Of a DNA stretch of 64,000 nucleotides, positions 1-9,677 are shown one piece after another. Origin of the DNA: Mesostigma viride (lineage: Eukaryota > Streptophyta > Mesostigmatophyceae > Mesostigmatales > Mesostigmataceae); assembly GCA_009746045.1 (NCBI GenBank), contig RPFO01000312.1, positions 846,323 through 910,322 of the forward strand, written 5' to 3'. The stretch's first letter is position 1. Every line of letters starts with the position of its first letter. Below the pieces are notes generated by a model that did not search any database, was not told where the DNA came from, and saw only the letters and a list, made by a program, of their open reading frames with translations. A program made the translations under genes and the position numbers.

Positions 1-1
1 A

Positions 2-211
2 GAAAGCAAGGTCTCGCGACATCTCTCAAACCGGAAGCGGGAAGCCAAGCTGCGCGAGATTGCGGCTAGCGGTTCTGAGCCACGGAAAAACAAGCCGACC
101 AAGACAGCTGGCCCACCGGCCGCCGAGGCCCCCGCTCCGGCTCGCCGCCCCCTGGCATCCATCACTAACGGAGAAACGACAGATTCCAAGGTGCATGAAA
201 TGATTTTATAG
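2..211 (+). CDS. C-terminal fragment of an unrecognised protein (window-truncated)
   Basis: The frame is open from the window edge to a TAG at 209-211, giving 69 residues. The start of this segment is basic and charged (SNRKREAKLREI), followed by an Ala/Pro-rich stretch and a Ser/Thr tail ending HEMIL. It could be the last exon of a gene that begins outside the window, or an exon of the proline-rich gene that follows 160 bp downstream on the same strand. No family is recognised. The evidence is only an open frame with plausible amino-acid composition. Confidence 0.35.
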   Translation, partial: ESKVSRHLSNRKREAKLREIAASGSEPRKNKPTKTAGPPAAEAPAPARRPLASITNGETTDSKVHEMIL

Positions 212-371
212 GGCCGGCATTGGTTATAGTTTTGCTGGGATTTTTTGGTCTGTGTAGTAGGGGACAGTCATAGTATTTTCAATTTCTGTACCACATCTTC
301 CATCGTGTTTCGCCTCTAATAATAATTGCTTGAGTCGTGCGTTTGGATGACTTCTTTTACACCGGCGTTGC

Positions 372-1966
372 ATGATGCAGTTGTCAACCAACGACGTGAA
401 GGAAGAGTCAGGCATCATGTCAGGGGCTGAGATAGGCAACCTGTCACCGGCATCCCGAAAGGCTGCGAGGCTTGCAGCGCTGCATGCCCAGATTGCGGAA
501 GTTGAGGCGGAGTATGAGGTGGAGGTCACGCAGGAAGACTCCGCGTTTCGTCCGCCTCCGCCGGTACCCCCTCGATCATCGCCCAAGGCACCTCCCCCGC
601 TGCCCACTGCAGCGCCGGCGGCACCTCCCCCGCTGCCCGCTGCGGCGCCCGAGGCACCTCCGTTTCGTCCGCCTCCGCCGGTGCCCCCTCGATCATCGCC
701 CAAGGCATGGCCTCCCCCGCTGCCCACTGCAGCGCCCGCGGCACCTCCACCGCTGCCCACTGCTGCAGCGCCCGCGGCACCTCCACCGCTGCCCACTGCA
801 GCCCCAAAGCTGCCTCCTCAGGAACCCACATTGCCCAATCGAATGGAGGTAGCGTGTGACACATGGTGCACTCTACTTGATGCTGTAATGGAAAAGAGAA
901 AGGAGCCAGCGCCAGCGTCCACTGCAGTGCCCCTGCCCGAGGCCGCACTGCCGCCGCCGCAGAAAAAGGCACAGCCAAAGCCTCCGAAGCCGCCGCGCCA
1001 GCCTAAGTGGGTCCCACCTCCCCCAACAGACTTTGGCTTACCCCATTACTTGGAGAAAGCCGGCATCCCACACGCGCACATCTTGCCACGCCCGGCAGAT
1101 ATCAAGGCAGAGGTCACGGCGGGTCTCTTCTTCGCGCAGAAGTGGTTTTTGAAGGCCGTGCCGGCGCTCAAAAAAGGTGCGGAGTGGTCCTGGGAAATCG
1201 GCATGATCAGCGCGGTGAACTTCAGACTCGCAAAGCCTTGGAAGGCCACCTTTCTCGCCGAAGAGGGCGAAGAGCCTGAAAAGTATCAGATTGACTGTTT
1301 CACTTTGCCCTACGGTGAGGAGGGCTCCACAGAGACCTCATGGGTCCTCCTTGGAGGCATCAGCATCACAGACCTGCCTTCTCTAAAGGCTAAACCTACT
1401 TCCAAGGTGGCCGCAACGCTCCCCCAGACAGACACCGAGCCGGAGACCAAGTGGGAGACCGAGCCGGAGACCGAGCAGGAGACCAAGCCGGGGACCCAGC
1501 CAGCATACAAGCGCGCGCGGGTAACGCTGGAGCTCCAGGAACTGGATCCTCCCAAGCATGGGCTCACTGATGCCGAGAAGAAGGTCCAGGATCTGCAGAG
1601 GCAGCTGGAAGAGCAGCTGGCGCTGCTAAAGGCTGCGCAAGAGAAGATGTCAACTCAAGCAAGGAGCCAGCTGGCCACCCCGATGGAAACCGAGGAGACT
1701 CCATCTGTAAGTTTGTGGCAACTTTCCAAAATCATTGGCCATGCATGTTGACCTTACGCAGTCACGTGTCTATTAAATATTTAATTAATTAATGTTGGCT
1801 TTGAATGTCAAGTTATTGCGCACTCAGCAAGTAAATGTCGACTTGGCAGACAATTTTGTTTTAATATCTTTCTTTTCTTCTTGATGCTTATAAAATTGCT
1901 GAATTGCAGGCAAGCGGGACTGAGCAAGAGTCCAAAGCGGGCACCGAGTATGGCCAACCTGCATGA
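372..1966 (+). CDS. Proline-rich protein of unknown function, two exons
   Basis: Exon 1 runs from an ATG-ATG at 372 to 1706. A GTAAGT donor at 1707 and a TTGCAG acceptor ending at 1909 define a 203-bp phase-0 intron. Exon 2 (1910-1966) adds 18 codons and stops at TGA. The product is about 463 residues. Residues ~55-150 hold repeated FRPPPPVPPRSSPKA and PPPLPTAAPA segments, typical of disordered scaffolds or SH3/profilin ligands. Residues ~210-335 form a more globular stretch (LPHYLEKAGIPHAHILPR, then AEWSWEIGMISAVNFRLAKPW) that I do not recognise. Then comes a Glu/Thr repeat (TEPETEQETKPGTQ) and a predicted C-terminal coiled coil (VQDLQRQLEEQLALLKAAQ). Without splicing the frame reads into the intron and stops at 1751. 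The gene could be a host gene or a degenerate retroelement gag. The function is unknown. Confidence 0.5.
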
Positions 1967-2040
1967 CAGATTCAAGCTCATCATCGTAAAGTAAGTGTGG
2001 TGAACAGTTACACTTTTCGACTACCTTCTTTTCTATATAC

Positions 2041-3523
2041 CACCATTATTGATGCATGCCAGCACCCCACCCCATTTATTGATGCATGCCAGCACCCCAC
2101 CCCATTTATTGATGCATGCCAGCACCCCACCCCATTTATTGATGCATGCCAGCACCCCACCCCATTTATTGATGCATGCCAGCACCCCACCCCATTTATT
2201 GATGCATGCCAGCACCCCACCCCATTTATTGATGCATGCCAGCACCCCACCCCACTTATTGATGCATGCCAGCACCCCACCCCATTTATTGATGCATGCC
2301 AGCACCCCACCCCATTTATTGATGCATGCCAGCACCCCACCCCATTTATTGATGCATGCCAGCACCCCACCCCATTTATTGATGCATGCCAGCACCCCAC
2401 CCCATTTATTGATGGATGCCAGCACCCCACCCCATTTATCGATGCATGCCAGCACCTCACCCCACTTATTGATGCATGCCAGCACCCCACCCCATTTATT
2501 GATGCATGCCAGCACCCCACCCCATTTATTGATGCATGCCAGCACCCCACCCCATTTACTGATGCATGCCAGCACCCCACCCCATTTATCGATGCATGCC
2601 AGCACCCCACCCCATTTATTGATGCATGCCAGCACCCCACCCCATTTATCGATGCATGCCAGCACCCCACCCCATTCATTGATGCATGCCAGCACCCCAC
2701 CCCATTTATTGATGCATGCCAGCACCCCACCCCATTTATTGATGCATGCCAGCACCCCACCCCATTTATTGATGCATGCCAGCACCCCACCCCATTTATT
2801 GATGCCTGCCAGCACCCCACCCCATTCATTGATGCATGCCAGCACCCCATCACCACCATCTACGCGTGCCAGCACCCCACCCCATTTATTGATGCATGCC
2901 AGCACCCCACCCCATTTATTTATGCATGCCAGCACCCCACCCCACTTATTGATGCATGCCAGCACCCCACCCCATTTATTTATGCATGCCAGCACCCCAC
3001 CCCATTTATTGATGCGTGCCAGCACCCCACCCCATTGATCGATGCATGCCAGCACCCCACCCCATATATTGATGCATGCCAGCACCCCACCCCATTTATT
3101 GATGCATGCCAGCACCCCACCCCATTTATTGATGCATGCCAGCACCCCACCCCATTTATCGATGCATGCCAGCACCCCACCCCATTTATTGATGCATGCC
3201 AGCACCCCACCCCATTTATTGATGCATGCCAGCACCCCACCCCATTTATTGATGCATGCCAGCACCCCACCCCATTTATTGATGCATGCCAGCACCCCAC
3301 CACCACCATCTACGCATGCCAGCACCCCACCCCATTTATTGATGCATGCCAGCACCCCACCACCACCATCTACGCATGCCAGCACCCCACCCCATTTATT
3401 TATGCATGCCAGCACCCCACCCCATTTATTGATGCATGCCAGCACCCCACCCCATGTATTGATGCATGCCAGCACCCCACCACCACCATCTACGCATGCC
3501 AGCACCCGACCCCATTTATTTAT
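2041..3523. repeat. 30-bp minisatellite, about 49 copies
   Basis: Strictly 30-bp units (ATTGATGCATGCCAGCACCC plus CACCCCATTT) run head to tail with no spacers. Most units are identical or differ by one base. A diverged variant with CACCACCATCTACGC in place of CCCATTTATTGATGC recurs near 2851, 3301, 3361 and 3481. Because 30 is divisible by three and the unit lacks stops in several frames, long repetitive open frames exist on both strands. They are a by-product of the repeat. Confidence 0.95.
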
Positions 3524-3531
3524 GTAGTTGC

Positions 3532-3945
3532 ACACTCTCATGCACCCACCCACGCACACACGCCTGCAAGCAGCCAGCAGCCCACCCATGCCCACCAACC
3601 AGCGCATGCGTACGCACACACACACACACACATGTCACACACACATGCACACACACACACACACACACACACAACTGCACGCACACGCACACGCACGCAC
3701 GGCACCTAGCTGCACTTTCGATCTCACGCACCCATGCACCCACGCACGCACGCCTGCACGCAGCCATCAAACCACACATCAAGCCACGCCTGCACAAACG
3801 CACACATGCACAACTGCACGCACACGCACACGCACACGCACACGCACACGCACACGCACGCACACCTAGCTGCACACTCTCATGCACCCATCCACGCACG
3901 CACACCTAGCTGCACGCGCGCTCACACACTCACGCAATGCATGGC
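3532..3945. repeat. CA/CACG-rich simple repeat tract
   Basis: The tract is a run of CACACA and CACGCACG dinucleotide and tetranucleotide repeats, interrupted by repeated CACCTAGCTGCA(C) and CACTCTCATGCACCCA modules. It directly follows the 30-bp minisatellite. No coding signal is seen. Confidence 0.9.
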
Positions 3946-4079
3946 AGCATGCCCACCTTCTATATCATTCTTGGAATATTTATCATGTTGCATAATATGG
4001 CATAAGAACTTGTTATCATGTTTGTAAATGTAACTCCTTTCTTATTTGTGCTTTCTTTCATTGGGATGACTTGATGCAG

Positions 4080-4436
4080 ATTGCGGAGCATGCAAGCTCG
4101 AAGAGAAGACGTACGCATCAATATTGAGTGAAACAATCGTTGCTGGTGGACTCTGGCATGCCAGCCGTTATATGGCCATGAGCCATCAGCTATAGCAGTC
4201 CAGAAATCGGATGCTCGAGCAATTTGATGAGTCGACGTTTTATATTTTGATTGTATTGAAACGATGAGTCACGCAATGCCACAATGAAACATTAGTTTAT
4301 TACTAAATCAAACAGCGTGATGCCATGAATGCCACGCCTAAAACCACAAGATGTGCTAATCACGTGTATTTATATCATGAATTAATTGTTGCATTCATTG
4401 CATTATGCTGTTATCTTTGTTAGAATACACATTTAA
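4080..4436. other. Unassigned stretch, possible terminal exon
   Basis: If the preceding acceptor is real, this is the last non-coding exon of the proline-rich gene. It is AT-rich past 4200. I see no ORF, RNA gene or repeat boundary in it. Confidence 0.3.
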
Positions 4437-4830
4437 TTCTGGCAACAGCATGCCTGAGAATATGCCCTGAGATTTTCAGCGCCTGAGAAAATGCCCTGAG
4501 ATTTTCAGCCTGAGAAAATGCCCTGAGATTTTCAGCCTGAGAAAATGCCCTGAGATTTTCAGCCTGAGAAAAAAAAATCTCAGTGTCCACGTAAAATCTC
4601 AGTTTCCACTTAGCCCTGAGATTTCCTGAGATTTCCTGAGAAAAAGCCAATTTTCTCAGGCCAATCTCAGGAAATCTCAGGTCACTTTCTCAGGAAATCT
4701 CAGGAAATCTCAGGAAAATCTCAGGAAATCTCAGGAAATCTCAGGAACGTCTCAGGAAATCTCAGGAAATCTCAGTTTTTTTCTCAGGAAATCTCAGGAA
4801 ATCTCAGGAAATCTCAGTTTTCTCAGTAGC
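4437..4830. repeat. CTCAGG/CCTGAG palindromic simple-repeat block
   Basis: The left part repeats CCTGAGATTTTCAG and CCTGAGAAAATG. The right part repeats the inverse, CTCAGGAAAT. The switch near 4640-4660 makes a long imperfect inverted repeat. A diverged block of the same motif lies at 48675-49085. The right edge abuts the truncated copy of core U. Confidence 0.85.
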
Positions 4831-5107
4831 GAGTTCCTAGTGCATCGAAACAGGTCCGAGCAACCTTTATTCGCCTCGTCCCAGGTCAGTTAAGGCCGAA
4901 AAAGATTGCCGGCACCCTACCGCAGATTTCGGCACTAAATCCGCAATTTCTGCCCCGATTTTCAACGACTGGCCCTCAAACGACCGCTTGGACGCCGACC
5001 ACCGTCGCGTGTCTCTAAATAAAATTCATTCCCAGCCCCCCCGGACTCGGGGAGGCCTTCTGCATTCGTTTAAATCATTGCCAGCCACCATGGCTGGCCG
5101 TCACCAC
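4831..5107. repeat. Truncated right end of core U (array left edge)
   Basis: From about 4848 the sequence is near-identical to 12571-12837, 26455-26722 and 36030-36294, the last ~265 bp of core U. The other ~1.4 kb of U is missing, replaced by the CTCAGG block. This is the left boundary of the tandem array. Confidence 0.85.
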
Positions 5108-5816
5108 TAATAAAAACGAATACCAGCACAGGCACACCTCGGCTGGTTATATGCCAGCACTTTTTCTCAGACTTGGGCCGGCGGCGGCCCAGGTCCTTCT
5201 TATTCGGGTCGAAACACAATTCCGTGACCCATACAATATTCGTACACCATGCGAAGTGGCAGCGTACTTGCCCACAGTGGCGGATGCAAGTCCGGTACAC
5301 CTGGTTTTGGCGCCAAAAGCACCCTTGGCCAGTTGTACTACAAGGAACCCATCCCTACTAATTCTTTTGACATTGTACTACGTTTAGTCTTGGTCTACTA
5401 CACCCCAGTAGGTCCGTTCACCTCCTGAGCGTCCAGTGCTACGCCGAAGCACGTCAGCACTGGTTTGAACTAGAATGAACTAGTTTGAAGTAGTTTGAAG
5501 TAGACTGTACTACCCTGTAGGCCAAGTGAAGTACTTGGAACTACGTCCAAGTACTTAGAACCAGTTTACAAGTTACTTGTACGGACTTTCACCCTATTAG
5601 AGGGCAGATCTCGTACCACCACACTGGCGCCCCTTATTAAATTCCAGGGCCCTTATACATTGTGACTACTGCCCCTTATAAAAGACCAGGGCCTATTATA
5701 AAATATTAAATGCTCTATTTATTTTTTATATGTGCTGTCACCCAGCGGCGTCCCTTGCCTCCTTCGCTCCCTCCGCCCTGACAAATCAGGGAATCCAGAT
5801 CGAGGGAGATCAACCA
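5108..5816 (+). repeat. Terminal repeat T, copy a
   Basis: This 709-bp direct repeat is shared by all array units. It contains clustered GTTTGAACTAG / GTTTGAAGTAG motifs (5462-5500) and an inverted repeat at 5529-5556: arms AAGTACTTGGA and TCCAAGTACTT around the spacer ACTACG. A short A+T-rich stretch (TTATTTTTTATATGTGCTGTC) precedes the right end. A 78-codon ORF at 5151-5387 recurs in most copies but resembles no family. Internally T is homologous, at lower identity, to repeat V (8220-8745, inverted), for example TTGACATTGTACTACGTTTA. Confidence 0.9.
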
Positions 5817-6916
5817 AGCTGATGCATCGGGACGCTCACACTCAGCCCGGGGTTCAGCTTCCCCGGCCCGAACAGGGTCTGCATGTGCGCCACCTGCGCC
5901 AGCAGGACCGAGTGAGACCACCCCATCACCAGAACACGGAACCTGGGATAGAGCCGGCGGCGCTCCCCGGGCTGGCCGACCTCGTCCGACCAGACTGGGG
6001 GCAGCGCGAACCACTCCCGCCACTCCGTTGGCACGGAGAAGCGGTAGTAGTACGTCTCCAGGTCCGTTTTGCTCGAGTAGCTGGGCGCGCCCCCTGCCAT
6101 CTCGGCCACCGCCCCCACATCTGGCAGGTAACAGCCGCCAGGGGTGAGGAACTTGTCGTTGCTCTGCACCATGTTGCAGATGAGTCGCTGGCGCTGGGCT
6201 GACGGGTCCACCACCCCTGGATCGCGCTTGGGCACGCCGAACAGGCCGTTGGTGACCGGGGGCTCCTCCTCGCTGTACTCTGTCATCCCGGTCTCCGCCA
6301 GCCGCACGCTCAGGCGCGCGTACTCTGTGTCGCTCGCACAGCCATGCGTCACTCGCCGTCGACGCCCTGGCTGCACTACCTCCTCCTCCCTCAAAATATT
6401 TTTTATGTTGCCATATACCTCCCTCCACTGGGGGGGAGGCAGTCCATCAGCGGCACGCTGCCCGCCACTCCGCCCGCGGGCAGCGCAAGTCTCTCTGGGA
6501 CAATCATTTCATATTGCCGGTCGGGCCCATAGGGCCCAGACTCAACGTCATGCACCAGGTCCTCTGCCGCTACGGCTCTCAGCCGGCGCTCATGGACCTG
6601 GGCGGCAATCTCCAGCCCTTGTAGGGCCGCCTGCTGGGCAGCGGTGCAGGGAGCCGTTGCCGTCGCCCCGCTAGTGCCGCGCCCTGGGGGCCCGCCGGCA
6701 GGCGTGGCCATTGCTGGCCCCGCCCCACACCCGGCCGCCCCCACAGGCGGTTCCCGTGTCCCCCCCACATCCAGTTCAGGCCTTCCACGAGCCGGACCAT
6801 GAGCAGCAAGCGTGCCCGCCGCCGCGTGGCTCGCTGCAGCCTGCGTCGTGAGCGCAGGCGGGACCGGTCGAGGGGCTGGACGGCCGGAACTGGGAGGGGG
6901 AACACGCCGCGCCCCC
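5817..6916 (-). pseudogene. Core A copy 1: truncated, frameshifted reverse transcriptase (pol)
   Basis: On the minus strand the pol frame starts inside gag and reaches the segment LMDCLPP. A run of seven G near 6431 (eight in the 40.5-kb relative) then shifts the frame. A second frame (6394-5810) continues with DIRS-type RT blocks: GLFGVPKRDPG, RQRLICNMVQSND, SKTDLETYYYRF with a candidate catalytic Asp, and RFRVLVMGWSHSVLLAQ. It ends at VPMHQLG, exactly where T begins, so the IDD motif, thumb and RNase H are missing. The 40-kb relative shows what normally follows. This copy cannot encode a working RT. Another one-base deletion lies in the C run near 6760. Confidence 0.8.
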
Positions 6917-7572
6917 TCACTTCTGCTTGTTGCTGGCGGAGGAGGAGGCCACCGCCCCCCCATCCACCTTGGCCAGCACCGCTGCGTTGACCCGCGCGTC
7001 GTGCTCCTTCTTGGCGGCCTTGAGAGCCCGTCGCGCCGCCCTCGTCCGCTGGCTGCCGCTCTCCACCACCGGCAGCACGAAGGCAGCCTGGGCGACCCAC
7101 GCGCCCTGGCCCCGCTCGCTCTCCACCACCATGAGTGACTCCACGATGCGTGCAAAGTACTCCATGCACGCGAGCTCGGTCACCGCCGTGACTCCCAGCT
7201 CCTTCACCGCCACGTCCAGGGCGTGGCACAGGTTGACCGCGATGTCCATGCGCTCGCGACTCTGCCACCCGCTGGTCTGGCCTGGCCCACGGATGAACAT
7301 GGGCTTCAGGCCCTCCAGCCGGGCCCGCAGACTGCCCCCGTACCGGTCCTTGGCCGTTTGCAGGTACTCGGGCAGCACCCGCAGCTTGTACCGGTAGTCC
7401 TCCACCTCCCAAGGGATGCTGGTGGCAGTCCCCGGCAGGGCGACCCCCTTGGTCATGGGCACAGCCAACACCTGGCCGCTCGCTGGGTCGGCGCGACCCG
7501 GTAGGCGGTCCCTGCGGCGCCGGCTGCTGCTGCGCCGGCCCGAGTCGCTGCTGCTGTCGCTGCTGCTGCTGC

Positions 7573-7608
<36 letters not shown>

Positions 7609-7828
7609 AACGGCACGTGCGATGGCGGCACTTGGGACACTTGGCCGTCTTGGCTCGCGCCGGTGCTGGGGCCACTGGTTTGGCGCCGGGCAGGATTGTC
7701 CCACCCCCCCGCGCCCCTTGCTGGGCCGCTGGGTGTGAGCTGTGCCTGCCCTGGTCTAGGCCGGGGGGCGCAGTATAAAACGATGCAGCTCCGTTGGAGG
7801 AGTCGGCAGGGCGCACTCCAGCGGACAC
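6917..7828 (-). CDS. Core A copy 1: Gag-like protein
   Basis: The frame encodes about 303 residues. A Pro/Ala-rich N-terminal part leads to a compact Cys/His cluster (CPKCRHRTCRC), a long serine tract with interspersed Gly/Asp, an Arg-rich patch (RRSSSRRRRDR) and a conserved ~190-residue domain (VLAVPMTKGVALPGT, YLQTAKDRYGGSLRARLEGL, LCHALDVAVKELGVTA). The same order occurs in the 41-kb relative with CRECGHRHCRC, so the Cys/His cluster and the following domain are under constraint. By position and composition it is the structural (nucleocapsid-like) protein of the element. Pol overlaps its 3' end in another frame. The serine codons are an AGC repeat whose length differs between array copies. 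The start codon is uncertain. Confidence 0.65.
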
Positions 7829-8063
7829 GCTGGGGCCCTGCTGGTTTTGGGCGTCGCGCCATCATCCTGATTTCCGGTTTGGCTCAACTTCGACCGTATC
7901 CTGCCTTGGACAGAGCCGGCGGGGCGCACTCTAGTGGATACACTAGGGCTCTGCGGGTACCTGCGTTGACAGGTGCAGGGGAGGCGCACTCTAGCAGCCA
8001 CGCTAGGGCTTCCCCCTCTACAACCACTCCAGATGCGGCCGGGGACGGCCAGGTTGGAGATGC
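7807..8063 (-). other. Gag leader with three related hairpins
   Basis: Three similar imperfect inverted repeats lie at 7807-7840 (CAGGGC...GCCCTG outside CCAGCG/CGCTGG), 7918-7954 and 7978-8015. Each has the order GGGCGCACTC-(stem)-GGGC. They sit at or just upstream of the gag start and recur in the other core A copies. Inverted relatives occur in core U. Confidence 0.5.
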
Positions 8064-8219
8064 GGGTGTTATATGGTGGCAGCCGCCTGGGACTTGCGCA
8101 CAATTTGCCAGTCTCTCGGTCTACCAAGGCCTGCAAGCGGCTTAAGCATATAATTTTGCAATAAACAAGTTCTGGTGCCTTCTCAAACAAAGTGAACCTG
8201 AAAGCATGCACAGAGGATG
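8064..8219 (+). repeat. W direct repeat, left copy (core A copy 1)
   Basis: This 156-bp sequence is repeated without visible change at 8746-8901. The two copies flank V. The right copy runs into the recombinase frame. Confidence 0.9.
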
Positions 8220-8745
8220 GTTGATCTTACGATCTGGATTCCCTGATTTGCGACTAAGGGGAGCGGAGTGCGAGTCGGTGCCGCTGCCTCATGGCTGATC
8301 TGCGAGAAATGCTCCTAGAAAGGGTGAAAGTCCCTGCAAATGACCTCTGGACTGCTTCCAAGTACTTGGATGTAGTTCAAAGTACTTCATTGGTACTACA
8401 GGGTAGTACAATCTACTTCAAACTAGTTCAAACTAGCTCAGGCTAGTAAAGATTCGTTCAGGTGTAGCACAACCTGCCTAGGAGGTGGTATGACCACCTG
8501 GGTTGAAGTAGACAGTGACTAAACGTAGTACAATGTCGAAAGAATCAGTACAAATGGGTTCTTTGTAGTACAACTGTTCAGTGGCACCTGGGCGCCGCGC
8601 CAGTACTGTACCGGACTTGCATCCGTCACCGTGCGCATGCAATGCAGCCATGCAATTTATTGAGGAAGACATGGCGGCGCATGCTTTATCAGTTTTCCCC
8701 ACCCACCCACCCTCTTTTGTTTGTTTGTTCGTTTGTTGTCTCTGG
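8220..8745 (-). repeat. V repeat: inverted, diverged relative of T
   Basis: Read on the minus strand, this block shares with T the segments GATGCAAGTCCGGTACA, CCAGTTGTACTACAA, ACATTGTACTACGTTTAGTC and the end GATCAACCA. It also carries the paired-arm site at 8360-8387 (arms AAGTACTTGGA and TCAAAGTACTT). The same repeat occurs on the opposite strand at 42882-43348. It lies between the divergent gag and recombinase genes, so it may hold promoters for both (inference). A T/G-rich stretch (8712-8740) follows. Confidence 0.85.
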
Positions 8746-8901
8746 GGGTGTTATATGGTGGCAGCCGCCTGGGACTTGCGCACAATTTGCCAGTCTCTCG
8801 GTCTACCAAGGCCTGCAAGCGGCTTAAGCATATAATTTTGCAATAAACAAGTTCTGGTGCCTTCTCAAACAAAGTGAACCTGAAAGCATGCACAGAGGAT
8901 G
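8746..8901 (+). repeat. W direct repeat, right copy (core A copy 1)
   Basis: The sequence matches 8064-8219 over 156 bp. Its last 28 bp include the GTG at 8874 that opens the recombinase frame. Confidence 0.9.
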
Positions 8902-9677
8902 CTGTCTACCATGCCAGAGGCGGGCGGGGGCGTACCTTATGCCAGCACGCCAAGGCCTGTCTGCACCTGTACTACCCCGACATTGTTCGGAATTGGGTAC
9001 TGGCGGACCGCCTGCTAGCAGGTTGGCAGCGGCTTGTTCCGGCTGTCAGCCCTCCGCCTATGCCCTGGCGCCTTTGCTATTTCACTGCCCTGTTGCTAGT
9101 TTCACGTCGACAGGTGCATTTGAGTGCGTTGATTATTATTGCTTTCCAGCAGTATTTACGCATTAGCGAGGCGCTAGGGCTGCGGGTTCGGGATGTGGCG
9201 CATCCCGGCCACCCCCTTCTCGAGCCAGGGCCCATGGTCGGTGCCCTTGTGCTGCGCAACCCCAAAACTGCGCAGGGGGCGGCCCGGCACGTCCTCGTCC
9301 GGGACCCACTTTCTTTGTGGCTCCTGCGACGTCTGACGACTGGCCAGCCCGGCCCGGATGCACTCCTTTTTCGGGGCTTAACGTACAGCCAGGCTAGGCA
9401 GCAGTGGGACGCTGTGCAGGCCCGCATGGGCATCCCAGGGATGTTTTCTTTTCACAGCCTCCGGCATGGGGGGGCGACGCACGACGCCATCGCTGGCGAG
9501 TCGCCGGAGGCCATCCAGCTGCGCGGCCGGTGGGCTTCGGCCCTCTCGGTCACGCGCTACATTGGCCTCCACCGTAGCCTCCTGGGGCGTGACATCCCGC
9601 CCGCCCTCTGGTGGGCTCAGGCCCTGGGTTTTGACCCAGCGGCCTTCCGGCGCCACTTCGGTGGCGTCGAGTTTTGA
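8874..9677 (+). CDS. Core A copy 1: tyrosine recombinase (DIRS/PAT type)
   Basis: The 267-codon frame shows the full catalytic set of the tyrosine recombinase family: Arg I in YLRISEALGLRVRDV, a Lys in LRNPKTAQG, the HxxR box in FSHSLRHGGATH-like context (FHSLRHGGATHD), Trp in LRGRW and the nucleophile Tyr in VTRYIGLH. Upstream residues ~15-75 look like the N-terminal core-binding helices. The product would cut and rejoin DNA to integrate a circular element copy. The frame opens at a GTG (8874), has no ATG before residue ~60, and the upstream TAA is at 8844. The true start may come from a spliced upstream exon. It is transcribed away from gag/pol. This copy has two small insertions compared with copy 3 (GPD for PD near residue 160, and an extra W near the end). 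Confidence 0.85.
   Translation: MNLKACTEDAVYHARGGRGRTLCQHAKACLHLYYPDIVRNWVLADRLLAGWQRLVPAVSPPPMPWRLCYFTALLLVSRRQVHLSALIIIAFQQYLRISEALGLRVRDVAHPGHPLLEPGPMVGALVLRNPKTAQGAARHVLVRDPLSLWLLRRLTTGQPGPDALLFRGLTYSQARQQWDAVQARMGIPGMFSFHSLRHGGATHDAIAGESPEAIQLRGRWASALSVTRYIGLHRSLLGRDIPPALWWAQALGFDPAAFRRHFGGVEF

Larger units (their letters stand above)
1991..4079 (+). other. Candidate 3'-UTR intron containing the minisatellite
   Basis: A consensus donor (GTAAGTGT) lies at 1991, 25 bp after the stop codon of the proline-rich gene. A pyrimidine-rich stretch ending TTGATGCAG marks an acceptor at 4079. If used, the intron is 2.09 kb and is almost entirely tandem repeat. Splice-site appearance is the only evidence, so transcript data would be needed to confirm it. 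Confidence 0.3.

Noticed and set aside
2041-3523. CRISPR array
   Set aside because: Units are directly abutting 30-bp repeats with no unique spacers and no cas genes. The organism is eukaryotic.
1997-3709. 570-codon protein with DACQHPTPFI repeats
   Set aside because: It is open only because the 30-bp unit lacks stops. The opposite strand is equally open, and flanking splice signals suggest an intron.
5151-5387. 78-codon ORF repeated in most T copies
   Set aside because: Its repetition follows from T duplication. There is no domain, it is absent in shortened copy g, and the opposite strand is also open.
6579-7865. 428-codon minus-strand ORF as a separate gene
   Set aside because: Its upstream half is a shadow of gag in another frame. 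Only its last part corresponds to the start of pol.
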